50,200 bases of DNA, from assembly GCA_947624235.1 (NCBI GenBank), contig CANQJK010000004.1, forward strand, positions 1 to 50,200. Reading direction: 5' to 3'. The notes under the pieces were generated by a model. That model did no database searches, was not told where the DNA came from, and was given only the letters and a program-made list of their open reading frames with translations. Positions 43,418-50,200 of this stretch are shown in pieces; position 1 is the first letter of the stretch, and every line of letters starts with the position of its first letter. The translations under genes were made by a program, and so were the position numbers. The stretch is from an uncultured Clostridia bacterium (GTDB lineage: Bacteria > Bacillota > Clostridia > Christensenellales > CAG-314).

Positions 43418-46165
43418 ATGAAAAGATCCGTTGCGCTGATAACGGCATTTGTGTTGTTGTTGACATGCTTTTGCGCCGTTGCATGCAACCGTTCCGTTTA
43501 TGTGTATCTGCACGGATATGACGGTGGTGAAGAAGTTAAAAAGATAGTTTACGATTCTAATGTTGCGTTGCCCGAGCCGAAGTGCGACAATTACGTTTTT
43601 GAGGGGTGGTTTACCGACGCAAACACAACAGAGCCTTTTGTGCAGGGACAAGAAAAAAGCGAGAACTTTCACCTTTACGCCAAATGGAGCAAGGCAAAAA
43701 ACCCCGTTATGCACGCCGTCAGGCTGGTATTCAACGACGGCAGAGCCGACGTCACGCTCAATGTGGCCGACGGTATTCCCGCAAGCGTTCCGCAACCCGA
43801 TCGCGAAGGGTATCGTTTTGACGGTTGGTATTTTGACGGTTCGGACACGCAGTACGCCCATCAACCCGTTACGAAAGATATAGTTCTGTGTGCCAAATGG
43901 ACGGAGTTGTCGCGCTACATCGTACAACTTGTCTACAACGACGGCGAAACATTCGTCGATATCCCCATTTACGACGGCGGATATGTGCAATTGCCTACTC
44001 CTTCGAGAGAGGGCTATTTGTTTAAAGGGTGGTTTACGGACCAAACCTACCAACACAAGTTTTCCGATACGCCCGTCAAAAGCAACATCACGTTGTATGC
44101 GGGGTGGAGCGCGCAAACAGGCAATGCCTACAACGTTACTTTTGTGTTTTACGGCAACGTCCGCACGGTAAAAACCTTTGAGGCGGGATCGGTCGCAGAG
44201 GTCCCGTCCCCTCCCATACGCAAAGGATACATTTTTGAGGGGTGGTATCTCGACGAAAACTTTACAGTGGAGTGCAACGATCTCATTGTCGATCACGACT
44301 ACACCGTTTATGCCAAGTGGTATGCAAAGATAGCGATAACCCTCAAATATATGGACGGCGTCACGTCAGACAGAGTAATTTACGTAGACGAGGGCGAAAC
44401 GCCCGAACTGCCCGCCGATCCCGTGCGTTTGGACCACGATTTTGTGGGTTGGTTTTTGGATGAAGAAGGCACCGAACAATATGTTCTCGGTCCCGCAACG
44501 CACGATCTCACTCTCTTTGCCAAGTGGGAAGAAAAACACACGGTCCATCGCTACGACAGCTACTTTATGTTTACTGAATGTACATATAGCGGTTGTCACG
44601 TCTTGGGGCGCAACAGGGGCGAAAGGAAGTACGACAACATGTGCGATTTCGGGTGGAGCAAGCAAAACGAGATCGATGGGCATTACGATGATTGCCAAAG
44701 TGCGCTTAACGGCACTGTAGCGCAATTTGTAGAGGCGTTTGAGATATTTGAAGATAATCTGGAATATCTTTCCGACCAATACTATTGGGCAACGTTGTAC
44801 TACGACGTTCGCTACTACGATTACACGTCCGTAGTCAACTGTTATTCAACCAATTTTAGCAGGTACTACGATTTGTTTATCCAGGCGGACAACACGTTCC
44901 ACGAGGAATTTTGGACGTTGTACGGCGAGGACAGCGAAGAGATTTTGTACTATGCCGAGATGTACGCCGATCAGGAAGAAAGCGAAGCGGACAGTATCCT
45001 CGAAGAGTATTACAGTGAAATGAATTCCTACTATCCCGCCACGGGCACGCTGAACAGTTTGTACGGAAGATTGGTAAAAGCCTACAACAAAGAGGCAAAG
45101 GGCTACGGCTATGACAACTACATGGAATATGCTTACAGCGAGGTGTACAATCGCGAGTACGGCCCCGAGGATACGGCAGAAATGCACTCCTTTGTAAAGG
45201 AGTATATCGCGCCCGCGCTTGTGACGGTGCACAACAAAAATGTCGGCGTCGGCAATTCTTCCGACCGCAGTTTCTTTGACGCATTGAGCTCGGGACGTAT
45301 AGTAAGCGGTTCGGCATCGCAAACAGCCACCAACTATATCGGCAATTACTTCAAGTGGCTCTACGACAACAGCGATCCCGACAAAACAATAGATTTCTAT
45401 TCTGCCGTGGAAGAGATGTTTAGTGTAGGCAACTATTTTAGCGGTAGCGGTGAGGGGGCTTACACGATGTATGTTCCGTACGGCGACGTGGCGTGCATAT
45501 ATGTGCAGAGCGGGATCACCTACGACAACGCCTTCACTTTTGTTCACGAATTCGGTCACTATTACAACTACTACTATAACGGCGAAAAGTACCTCAGCTA
45601 CGACCATGACGAAACGCACAGTCAAGGCAACGAGATGCTGTTCCTCGCCTGGCTAAAACAAAACAAGCCGTCCAACGTAACGACGGGTATGACAAGACTG
45701 GAAGCGGAGCAATTGGAAAACATCTTGTGGACTATCTGCATGGCGTCGGCAGTGGACGAACTGGAACAAGTGGCGTACACGGGCGTCTACAACGGAGAAC
45801 CGTTTACGGGCACCGACTACCACTCCTTGTTCGGAGAAATTTTGGATAGTTACGGAACGAACGCAAGCAGTATATTGAAATCCAACGGCAATCAATCTTA
45901 TTGGTACTATGTGGCTTTTGATAATGCCGTCTACTACATATCCTACGCAATGAGCGCGTTGCCGTCTGTGGAATTGTACACAATTGCGGAAAGCGAAGGC
46001 GTGGAAAAAGCACGCGAGACCTACTTTAAGCTTTTCACCTACTGCGATGACGAATCGCGCATGTCGCAGTACACCTATTCCAAGGCGCTGGAATACTGCG
46101 GGTTGACCAGTCCCTTCAACGAATCGCTGTACGCGCACATTTCGGAATACATCGACTCACTCTGA
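43418..46165 (+). CDS. Surface lipoprotein metallopeptidase, paralog with five InlB-type repeats
   Basis: A 915-residue lipoprotein whose signal peptide ends CAVAC (Cys23). Five InlB/Flg_new-type repeats follow (residues about 25-385), each ending in a GW-x-x-D...LYAKW-type strand: GWFTDANT, GWYFDGSD, GWFTDQTY, GWYLDENF, GWFLDEEG. The rest is a catalytic region homologous to the 37992 gene, with HEFGH (710-714) and DETHSQGNEM. It shares long blocks with its paralog such as YYDHDET-like and SYAMSALP stretches, but lacks the Big_2 and OB-like modules. I prefer ATG 43418 to the TTG at 43409, which sits only three nt from GGAGG. It is probably a surface peptidase with different binding modules for targeting. 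Confidence 0.85.
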   Translation: MKRSVALITAFVLLLTCFCAVACNRSVYVYLHGYDGGEEVKKIVYDSNVALPEPKCDNYVFEGWFTDANTTEPFVQGQEKSENFHLYAKWSKAKNPVMHAVRLVFNDGRADVTLNVADGIPASVPQPDREGYRFDGWYFDGSDTQYAHQPVTKDIVLCAKWTELSRYIVQLVYNDGETFVDIPIYDGGYVQLPTPSREGYLFKGWFTDQTYQHKFSDTPVKSNITLYAGWSAQTGNAYNVTFVFYGNVRTVKTFEAGSVAEVPSPPIRKGYIFEGWYLDENFTVECNDLIVDHDYTVYAKWYAKIAITLKYMDGVTSDRVIYVDEGETPELPADPVRLDHDFVGWFLDEEGTEQYVLGPATHDLTLFAKWEEKHTVHRYDSYFMFTECTYSGCHVLGRNRGERKYDNMCDFGWSKQNEIDGHYDDCQSALNGTVAQFVEAFEIFEDNLEYLSDQYYWATLYYDVRYYDYTSVVNCYSTNFSRYYDLFIQADNTFHEEFWTLYGEDSEEILYYAEMYADQEESEADSILEEYYSEMNSYYPATGTLNSLYGRLVKAYNKEAKGYGYDNYMEYAYSEVYNREYGPEDTAEMHSFVKEYIAPALVTVHNKNVGVGNSSDRSFFDALSSGRIVSGSASQTATNYIGNYFKWLYDNSDPDKTIDFYSAVEEMFSVGNYFSGSGEGAYTMYVPYGDVACIYVQSGITYDNAFTFVHEFGHYYNYYYNGEKYLSYDHDETHSQGNEMLFLAWLKQNKPSNVTTGMTRLEAEQLENILWTICMASAVDELEQVAYTGVYNGEPFTGTDYHSLFGEILDSYGTNASSILKSNGNQSYWYYVAFDNAVYYISYAMSALPSVELYTIAESEGVEKARETYFKLFTYCDDESRMSQYTYSKALEYCGLTSPFNESLYAHISEYIDSL

Positions 46166-46191
46166 AATAAGCCGACAAAACGGCAAAGAAT

Positions 46192-46245
46192 AAGCGCACC
46201 TCGCATTATTGCACAAAAACAACATTGAGCGGTGCGCTTGATTTT
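46192..46245 (+). terminator. Terminator after second metallopeptidase
   Basis: AAGCGCACC (46192-46200) pairs with GGTGCGCTT (46231-46239) across a 30-nt loop and is followed by GATTTTT. It lies between the convergent peptidase and TIR genes. Confidence 0.65.
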
Positions 46246-46281
46246 TGGAACGGTATTTTTTTTATTTTATTTAGTCAACCA

Positions 46282-47487
46282 TTAGTGCATTCCCACTAAA
46301 TAATTGGAAAGTGAAAGCAAACGTTTATTTGTTGCTAACTTCTCGTACGTTTGCGGTTCTTCTATTTGTAATTCCGCCAAGTTCAGGAACCAATCCGGGT
46401 ACAAAAAATACGCCAAATATGTTATCGGAACATCAAAGATATAGGTTGGACGATAAAAGGTTTTGCCCATGTAGGTAAAGGCTATCTTGCGAAGAAAATT
46501 TTGACAGACATTGTCATCGAGATTTGGAACATAGGATACAAAGTGCCAAAATTCAATGCCTACGGAGTCTTTGATAAGGCAATCCAGTCCGATATAATTT
46601 GAAGAATTGGCATATTGATTGATTCTTGAAAAAACCAATTCTTTAAGCATTTCTTCGATAATATCCGCCCAAAGCATAGGTGTGCAAAGATTTTTTTCCA
46701 CGTCGGATTCGTTTACAAAAAAGCATCGTGAGATCCCGTACTTTTGAGCATAGTTTTCACATAATTGATTTGCGCAGGTATCTATCGATGAGTATAATAC
46801 CAAGTTTTCGATAGCAAGCTCTATAATTTTTTTGTATCGTTCTATTCTTCTCAAAATGCGTTGTTGAGCTTCTTGTTCGGCAAACGAAGTTCCGTATTCT
46901 GCAACAAGATCATTACGAATCCACTCTTTTGAAAGCTCGACGACATCGTGTATCTGCAATTCGAATTTCGTTTTAGCTCTTCCGTTTTTATCAAACCTCT
47001 TGTAAAGTTCTATTAATTTTTCAAGACATTCTTCGCTGAGCGAAAAATGGTTACCGTTTTTTACGACATCAAGAACTATGCGCTTGTTGCTTTTCAAAAA
47101 GGTTTTCAATTTTTCGCATGCTTGATTTGTTTCATTCCAAAAAATGGCGTTAAATTTTGCAATTTCGAGTAGCTCCGAAGGAATATTCGAAGGAAAAGTT
47201 GATGTTCCGACAAATATTGGTATAATGTTTTTGCCTCCGCTTATCGCTATTTGAACTTCTTGCATTATCCAGTCATTAGGTTGCGAACAACGGTCAAATA
47301 CTGTTGGAGTGACAATGAGAATAAAATCCGAACAGTCCATTAGGGCGTCTTTTAATGCCAAATCAAATCGTCCGTTTTTGAGACATTCCTGATCGCGAAA
47401 CACTTCGTAATCAGAGTTCAAGCAATTGTAAATTTCTTTTGCGACAGCATCTCCGCCGTCTCTGCGATAACTAATAAATACAGACAT
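46282..47487 (-). CDS. TIR-domain protein, probable antiphage NADase effector
   Basis: A 401-residue protein with an N-terminal TIR domain (about 1-130): opening strand VFISYRRDGGDAV, BB-loop area VFRDQECLKNGRFD, strand DFILIVTP and the helix WIMQEVQIAI with the likely catalytic Glu77. Residues about 135-401 are helical and unrecognised (region EYGTSFAEQEAQQRILRRIERYKK); they may sense infection or mediate oligomer formation. Prokaryotic TIR proteins of this kind degrade NAD+ or make cyclic ADP-ribose signals in abortive defence. ATG 47487 has AAGGAGG four nt upstream. There is no Thoeris, CBASS or Argonaute partner next to it, so it seems to be a stand-alone system. Base composition is AT-rich, like the Abi_C gene, suggesting acquisition. 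Confidence 0.82.
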   Translation of the reverse strand: MSVFISYRRDGGDAVAKEIYNCLNSDYEVFRDQECLKNGRFDLALKDALMDCSDFILIVTPTVFDRCSQPNDWIMQEVQIAISGGKNIIPIFVGTSTFPSNIPSELLEIAKFNAIFWNETNQACEKLKTFLKSNKRIVLDVVKNGNHFSLSEECLEKLIELYKRFDKNGRAKTKFELQIHDVVELSKEWIRNDLVAEYGTSFAEQEAQQRILRRIERYKKIIELAIENLVLYSSIDTCANQLCENYAQKYGISRCFFVNESDVEKNLCTPMLWADIIEEMLKELVFSRINQYANSSNYIGLDCLIKDSVGIEFWHFVSYVPNLDDNVCQNFLRKIAFTYMGKTFYRPTYIFDVPITYLAYFLYPDWFLNLAELQIEEPQTYEKLATNKRLLSLSNYLVGMH

Positions 47488-47623
47488 ATTTCCTCCTTAT
47501 TAAATTAAATTTTATTTTTATTGTCGTTCCTGTGGTATTATCTCAAAAGTTCTGACCGTTATGTGTAAGGAGCGGTGCAACCGCGACGGAATAGAGATCG
47601 TTACGCGAAGCGTCGATCACGTC

Positions 47624-47671
47624 ACCGGTGGTCCCGTCTTTACCAAGGACGTGCTCTACCTACTGAGCCAT
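47624..47671 (-). pseudogene. Truncated tRNA-Thr copy
   Basis: These 48 nt match 47770-47817 of the intact tRNA-Thr gene at 45 positions and cover the D-arm, anticodon arm (GGT) and the 5' half of the T-stem. The anticodon stem has one broken pair, and the T-loop and both acceptor strands do not match. It cannot form a normal tRNA and is best seen as a scar of duplication or integration. Confidence 0.7.
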
Positions 47672-47711
47672 CAATCGAGCGACAAAGTGGCGAACACCGA
47701 CGAATATATGC

Positions 47712-47747
47712 AAAAAAACAGACTTTACCAAAGCAAAGTCTGTTTTT
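47712..47747 (-). terminator. Terminator of tRNA-Thr transcript
   Basis: ACAGACTTT (47718-47726) pairs with AAAGTCTGT (47735-47743); read on the minus strand the hairpin ends in TTTTTT directly after the encoded CCA end of the tRNA. Confidence 0.85.
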
Positions 47748-47823
47748 TGGAGCTACTAACCGGATTTGAACCGGTGACCCCGTCCTTACCAAGGACGTGC
47801 TCTACCTACTGAGCCATAGTAGC
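47748..47823 (-). tRNA. tRNA-Thr (anticodon GGT), CCA end encoded
   Basis: A complete 76-nt cloverleaf on the minus strand. Acceptor GCTACTA pairs with TAGTAGC, discriminator T is followed by encoded CCA, the D-arm is GCTC...GAGC, and the anticodon stem CGTCC/GGACG has loop TTGGTAA giving anticodon GGT. The T-arm is ACCGG-TTCAAAT-CCGGT. It decodes ACC/ACU. It has its own consensus promoter and terminator. The open reading frame that crosses it is not a gene. Confidence 0.96.
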
Positions 47824-47835
47824 AACACCTTGCTT

Positions 47836-47864
47836 ATTATATATTTTTTTTTCTTTCTTGTCAA
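47836..47864 (-). promoter_or_regulatory. Perfect-consensus promoter of tRNA-Thr
   Basis: On the minus strand, TTGACA (47859-47864), 17 nt, then TATAAT (47836-47841), ending 12 nt before the mature 5' end of the tRNA. This is the strongest promoter in the window. The rest of 47865-48047 shows no gene. Confidence 0.85.
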
Positions 47865-48047
47865 TAACTTTACGGCAAGTAGTGTATTTTATCTGTACAG
47901 GCAAATTTTTCGAAGTTTATTTGCGCAAACGTCGTTGCGCCTTGAAACAAGCCTTTTTTGCCGTAATTGAACGTCGATAGCAAACCGTCAAAAGGTCTGT
48001 GATTTTTGCTTTTCATTGCATTTTGAGCATATGGGGTGGAATTTTGT

Positions 48048-48077
48048 CAAAATTCCCCAAGCGCTTTGCTCGGGGAA
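48048..48077 (-). terminator. Terminator after mgtC-family gene
   Basis: On the minus strand, TTCCCCGAGC and GCTTGGGGAA form a 10-bp stem (one G-U) around a 5-nt loop and are followed by TTTTG, about eight nt after the stop codon. Confidence 0.75.
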
Positions 48078-48084
48078 AGTATTT

Positions 48085-48813
48085 TTACAAATCTTCGAGA
48101 CGTTCTACGGAGAGTACATCGGGGTGCAAGTACATCAAGTCGCACAATTCGTTTGCAAAAAAGTTTTGTTTTGTGTATATAACGGCTTCGGCGATCATTT
48201 GTTCTCCGTCTTTGTATATTTTGAAACGGTGGAAATTGTCGCAACCGAAGTGGTCTATTAGCAAATTTTTGGTTTCGTTACTGTACACGAATTTTACAAA
48301 AAGCATGTGTTTGCGACTTTTGCGAAGCACGACCTTGCTGTGCAAGAACATCTGTATGCACAGTATCAACACCGTAGCCACCGAAGCCACAATGGGCATT
48401 CCTGCACCTACCGCCATACCTATTGCGGCTGTTGCCCAGACGCCCGCCGCGGTGGTAAGACCGCGAAGGTTTTCTCTGCGGAAGAATATTACGCCTGCGC
48501 CCAAAAAGGATATACCCGAAACGATCTGCGCGGCAATACGTTCGCCGTCGCCGATATCTTTTAGCGACATGGATATAATGGTAAACAGTGCAGCTGCGCA
48601 ACCCACGATAAAGTGCGTTGCCATGCCCGCTTCCTTTTGACGGCGATTGCGTTCTATGCCGATTATTATGCCAAGACCGCCCGCAATCAATATGCGTAGC
48701 AAAAAGATCAATTGTACTTCCCAACCCGTGTAGGCGGGGTTGCCGAGATCGTGCCCGAAGAGAATTCCTATGGGCAATTCGGACAGGGATTTTGCAGTTG
48801 CCAATAAATTCAT
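48085..48813 (-). CDS. MgtC/SapB family membrane protein
   Basis: A 242-residue protein. The N-terminal part (about 30-155) has four or five membrane segments with the MgtC signature IGIERNRRQKEAGMATHFIV (about 51-70) and GISFLGAGVIFFRRENLRGLTTAAG (as two parts, about 98-122). The C-terminal 75 residues form a cytoplasmic ACT-like domain (MLFVKFVYSNETKNLL). Family members help cells under low magnesium or acid and modulate F-type ATPase activity in pathogens; in many commensals the role is unknown. GAGAGG lies ten nt before the ATG. It has its own promoter and terminator, so it forms a single-gene unit. Confidence 0.92.
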   Translation of the reverse strand: MNLLATAKSLSELPIGILFGHDLGNPAYTGWEVQLIFLLRILIAGGLGIIIGIERNRRQKEAGMATHFIVGCAAALFTIISMSLKDIGDGERIAAQIVSGISFLGAGVIFFRRENLRGLTTAAGVWATAAIGMAVGAGMPIVASVATVLILCIQMFLHSKVVLRKSRKHMLFVKFVYSNETKNLLIDHFGCDNFHRFKIYKDGEQMIAEAVIYTKQNFFANELCDLMYLHPDVLSVERLEDL

Positions 48814-48850
48814 TTTGAATTTGCCTCTCTTGTTTTACGCTTGTCATAGT

Positions 48851-48879
48851 ATTCTAACACAATCTGCAAGCAAATTCAA
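48851..48879 (-). promoter_or_regulatory. Promoter of mgtC-family gene
   Basis: On the minus strand, TTGAAT (48874-48879), 17 nt, then TAGAAT (48851-48856), placing the start about 30 nt before the ATG at 48813. Confidence 0.6.
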
Positions 48880-48912
48880 TAGTAAATCAACAAAATTTAG
48901 GCGAAAAATTTC

Positions 48913-48938
48913 AAAAAATAGGCGACGCAACGGTCGCC
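48913..48938 (-). terminator. Terminator downstream of the dnaI-like gene
   Basis: On the minus strand, GGCGAC and GTCGCC form a short stem around a 6-nt loop and are followed by TATTTTTT. It ends the helicase-loader transcript before the mgtC promoter. The stretch 48939-49094 between it and the gene also holds the 12-bp palindrome GCAAACGTTTGC (48979-48990) and an inverted pair, GAGCGCGC and GCGCGCTC, about 100 nt apart. Confidence 0.65.
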
Positions 48939-49094
48939 ATGTATTATTAAAAGAAAAAGAGCGCGCAAAAATAAATTTGCAAACGTTTGCGTCTGTGTTT
49001 TTCTTTGTCTCCGCCAACGGACAAAGTGCCGAAAAACCCCAAAATTTGCGCCGTTTTTTGACGCGCGCTCGTTGTTTTTCGTCGGCGATACAGT

Positions 49095-49985
49095 TTACTT
49101 GCAAAGACGTTTGTCCTTGCCCACAAGTTCGGCAATCAGAGTGATGTTTTGGTCTACAAGTCGCGAAAATATCCTTTCGTCATATCTTTCGCGCAGTTGT
49201 TGGAGCGTAAGGTTTGTGGAAATAAACGTTTGATTGCCCCTTACTATCCGTTCGTTCAGCACCGAGTAGAGGTATTCGGCGGTGACGTTTTTGTAGATGT
49301 TTTCCGTCCCGAGGTCGTCGATCAACAGCACGTCTGCGCCCACAAGCGTATCCAGCGTTTCTTCGCGAAGAGCGTATCCGCTGATATGCGCGTTAAGCAG
49401 TTCGCTCCCCAGCGAGTAGGCGGTGAGGTACAGCGTGTTTTTGCCGAGCGAAAGGCACCTATTTGCGCAAGCCGTCATAAGGTATGTTTTTCCCGCCCCC
49501 ACGTTGCCTATCAGCAACATGTTGGTTTTTCCTTTTTCGCAAATTTCCTTTGCCTTTTTGTAGACGGCAATGTTGTGTTTGTCTGTTTCGGCAGAACTTT
49601 CAAAAGTGTACTCTTGGTGAAGGACGTTGCTTTGAGACACGGTTATTCGGCGGATCTCATCTTGCAGACATTGACACAGGGCGTTTCCCGTGTAGCCCGT
49701 GTCGTTACACTTTGTGCAGGTGTAGTGCGGAAGGATATCCTCTTTGGTCAGTCCCAAACGTTTTAGCAGTTGCTCCTGTTGCCGTTTGAGGGATGCTATT
49801 TCCTCCGTCTTGTCCTTTCCTCCCATTACGCTGTCCACTTCGGCTTCGCGCAATCGGCGTTCCAACTGCGTCCATTCTTGGTTTTGCCTCAGGCTGTTCA
49901 AGGTTTTGTCCGCTTTGTCCTCTGCGTCGAAACGTCTTTTGTCAATGGTCATGCGCGCCAAACGCAAAATTTGTTGTTTGTTCAT
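49095..49985 (-). CDS. dnaI: DnaI/DnaC-like helicase loader ATPase
   Basis: A 296-residue protein. The N-terminal 80 residues are helical, followed by a zinc-type cluster CTKCNDTGYTGNALCQC (about 104-120). Then comes an AAA+ domain with Walker A GNVGAGKT (about 172-179), Walker B VLLIDDLG (about 231-238), sensor motif FISTNLT and a C-terminal Arg finger region. The layout matches Bacillus DnaI, which loads the replicative helicase DnaB/DnaC onto DNA with DnaD help. I start at ATG 49985 (GGAGG five nt upstream) rather than the TTG one codon earlier. Its ATG overlaps the stop of the upstream DnaD-like gene by one nt (TGATG), a common DnaD-DnaI pairing. Confidence 0.9.
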   Translation of the reverse strand: MNKQQILRLARMTIDKRRFDAEDKADKTLNSLRQNQEWTQLERRLREAEVDSVMGGKDKTEEIASLKRQQEQLLKRLGLTKEDILPHYTCTKCNDTGYTGNALCQCLQDEIRRITVSQSNVLHQEYTFESSAETDKHNIAVYKKAKEICEKGKTNMLLIGNVGAGKTYLMTACANRCLSLGKNTLYLTAYSLGSELLNAHISGYALREETLDTLVGADVLLIDDLGTENIYKNVTAEYLYSVLNERIVRGNQTFISTNLTLQQLRERYDERIFSRLVDQNITLIAELVGKDKRLCK

Positions 49986-50200
49986 CAATCCTCCGTATCC
50001 AAAGCGGTAAACAGCGCGCTCAGTTCGTCATCAGTGTAGTGTCTGCGTTCCATATCCTTGCCGATAATGGCGGTAGTCGCGGTAGAACTTGCTTGACGGG
50101 CGTTTTGCTTGTGATCTTTTGCCTGTTCCACGCTGAAAATGCCGTTTTGTTTGTAGTCGGCAAGCACTCTGTTGATGTACGCCATGGGCGATGATGTGCC
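49985..50200 (-). CDS. DnaD/DnaB_2-domain replication protein, 3' end only
   Basis: Only the last 71 codons are in the window; the frame is open through the right edge. The visible tail GTSSPMAYINRVLADYKQNG is the conserved end of the DnaB_2/DnaD C-terminal domain (the usual 'Y-I-x-x-I-L-x-x-W/Y' motif). It is followed by a polar linker and ERRHYTDDELSALFTALD. The ATG at 50185 is internal, not the start. DnaD-type proteins bind DNA at oriC or restart sites and recruit the helicase loader, which is encoded immediately downstream here. Confidence 0.8.
   Translation of the reverse strand, partial: GTSSPMAYINRVLADYKQNGIFSVEQAKDHKQNARQASSTATTAIIGKDMERRHYTDDELSALFTALDTED

Noticed and set aside
47561-47812. 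Open reading frame of 83 codons on the plus strand
   Set aside because: It runs antisense through the truncated tRNA copy and the intact tRNA-Thr gene; its apparent repeat (VLYLL.../TCSTY) is just the two tRNA copies.

Overview
The window looks like the chromosome of an uncultured anaerobic Gram-positive-type bacterium of the Bacillota/Clostridia kind. The evidence is AGGAGG-type ribosome binding sites, TTGACA/TATAAT promoters, N-terminal lipobox signal peptides, a DnaD/DnaI-type helicase-loading pair, anaerobic glycerol-3-phosphate dehydrogenase genes, and many InlB-type and MBG surface repeats. A gut Clostridia lineage is my guess and cannot be proved from the sequence. The standard genetic code fits all genes.

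Layout. (1) 1-5708: a minus-strand operon of two BcrA-type ABC ATPase/permease pairs, ending in a repeat-containing protein cut by the window edge. A TetR regulator diverges from it, followed by an 8-TM protein. (2) 6017-12602: a tight plus-strand operon of GlpA-like FAD dehydrogenase (BON-like N-terminus, [2Fe-2S] C-terminus), NAD/FAD oxidoreductase, DUF1667 protein, FGGY kinase and an alkyl-DHAP-synthase-like flavoprotein. It is read as glycerol -> G3P -> DHAP, possibly feeding ether lipids. (3) 12745-31402: a 4055-residue lipoprotein with about 29 MBG-type repeats and a C-terminal Hint (hedgehog/intein) domain. Close behind it come an ABC ATPase with a membrane-anchored acidic tail, a 12-TM permease and a 1057-residue exported beta-helix protein. 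(4) 31637-37702: HAD phosphatase, phosphoribosyltransferase, acyl-CoA/AMP ligase, and TrkA-TrkH potassium uptake. (5) 37992-46165: two paralogous lipoprotein metallopeptidases (HEFGH, M3-like) with matching promoters. A degraded AT-rich island lies between them: a restriction specificity-subunit remnant, a 53-aa gene, an Abi_C abortive-infection gene and a KilA-N pseudogene. (6) 46282-50200: a TIR-domain protein, a truncated tRNA copy, intact tRNA-Thr(GGT), MgtC-family protein, DnaI-like helicase loader and the 3' end of a DnaD-like gene.

Main points of interest. The giant lipoprotein has a 9-G tract in the spacer between its -35 and -10, with a non-optimal 19-nt spacing, so its promoter is a good candidate for slippage-driven phase variation. 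A second 9-G tract replaces the ribosome binding site of the left-edge gene. The giant lipoprotein, the tailed ABC transporter and the beta-helix exoprotein form an uncharacterised surface/export locus in which a terminal Hint domain could cleave or covalently attach the repeat fibre. A roughly 110-bp palindromic element occurs three times between genes and probably acts as a bidirectional terminator.
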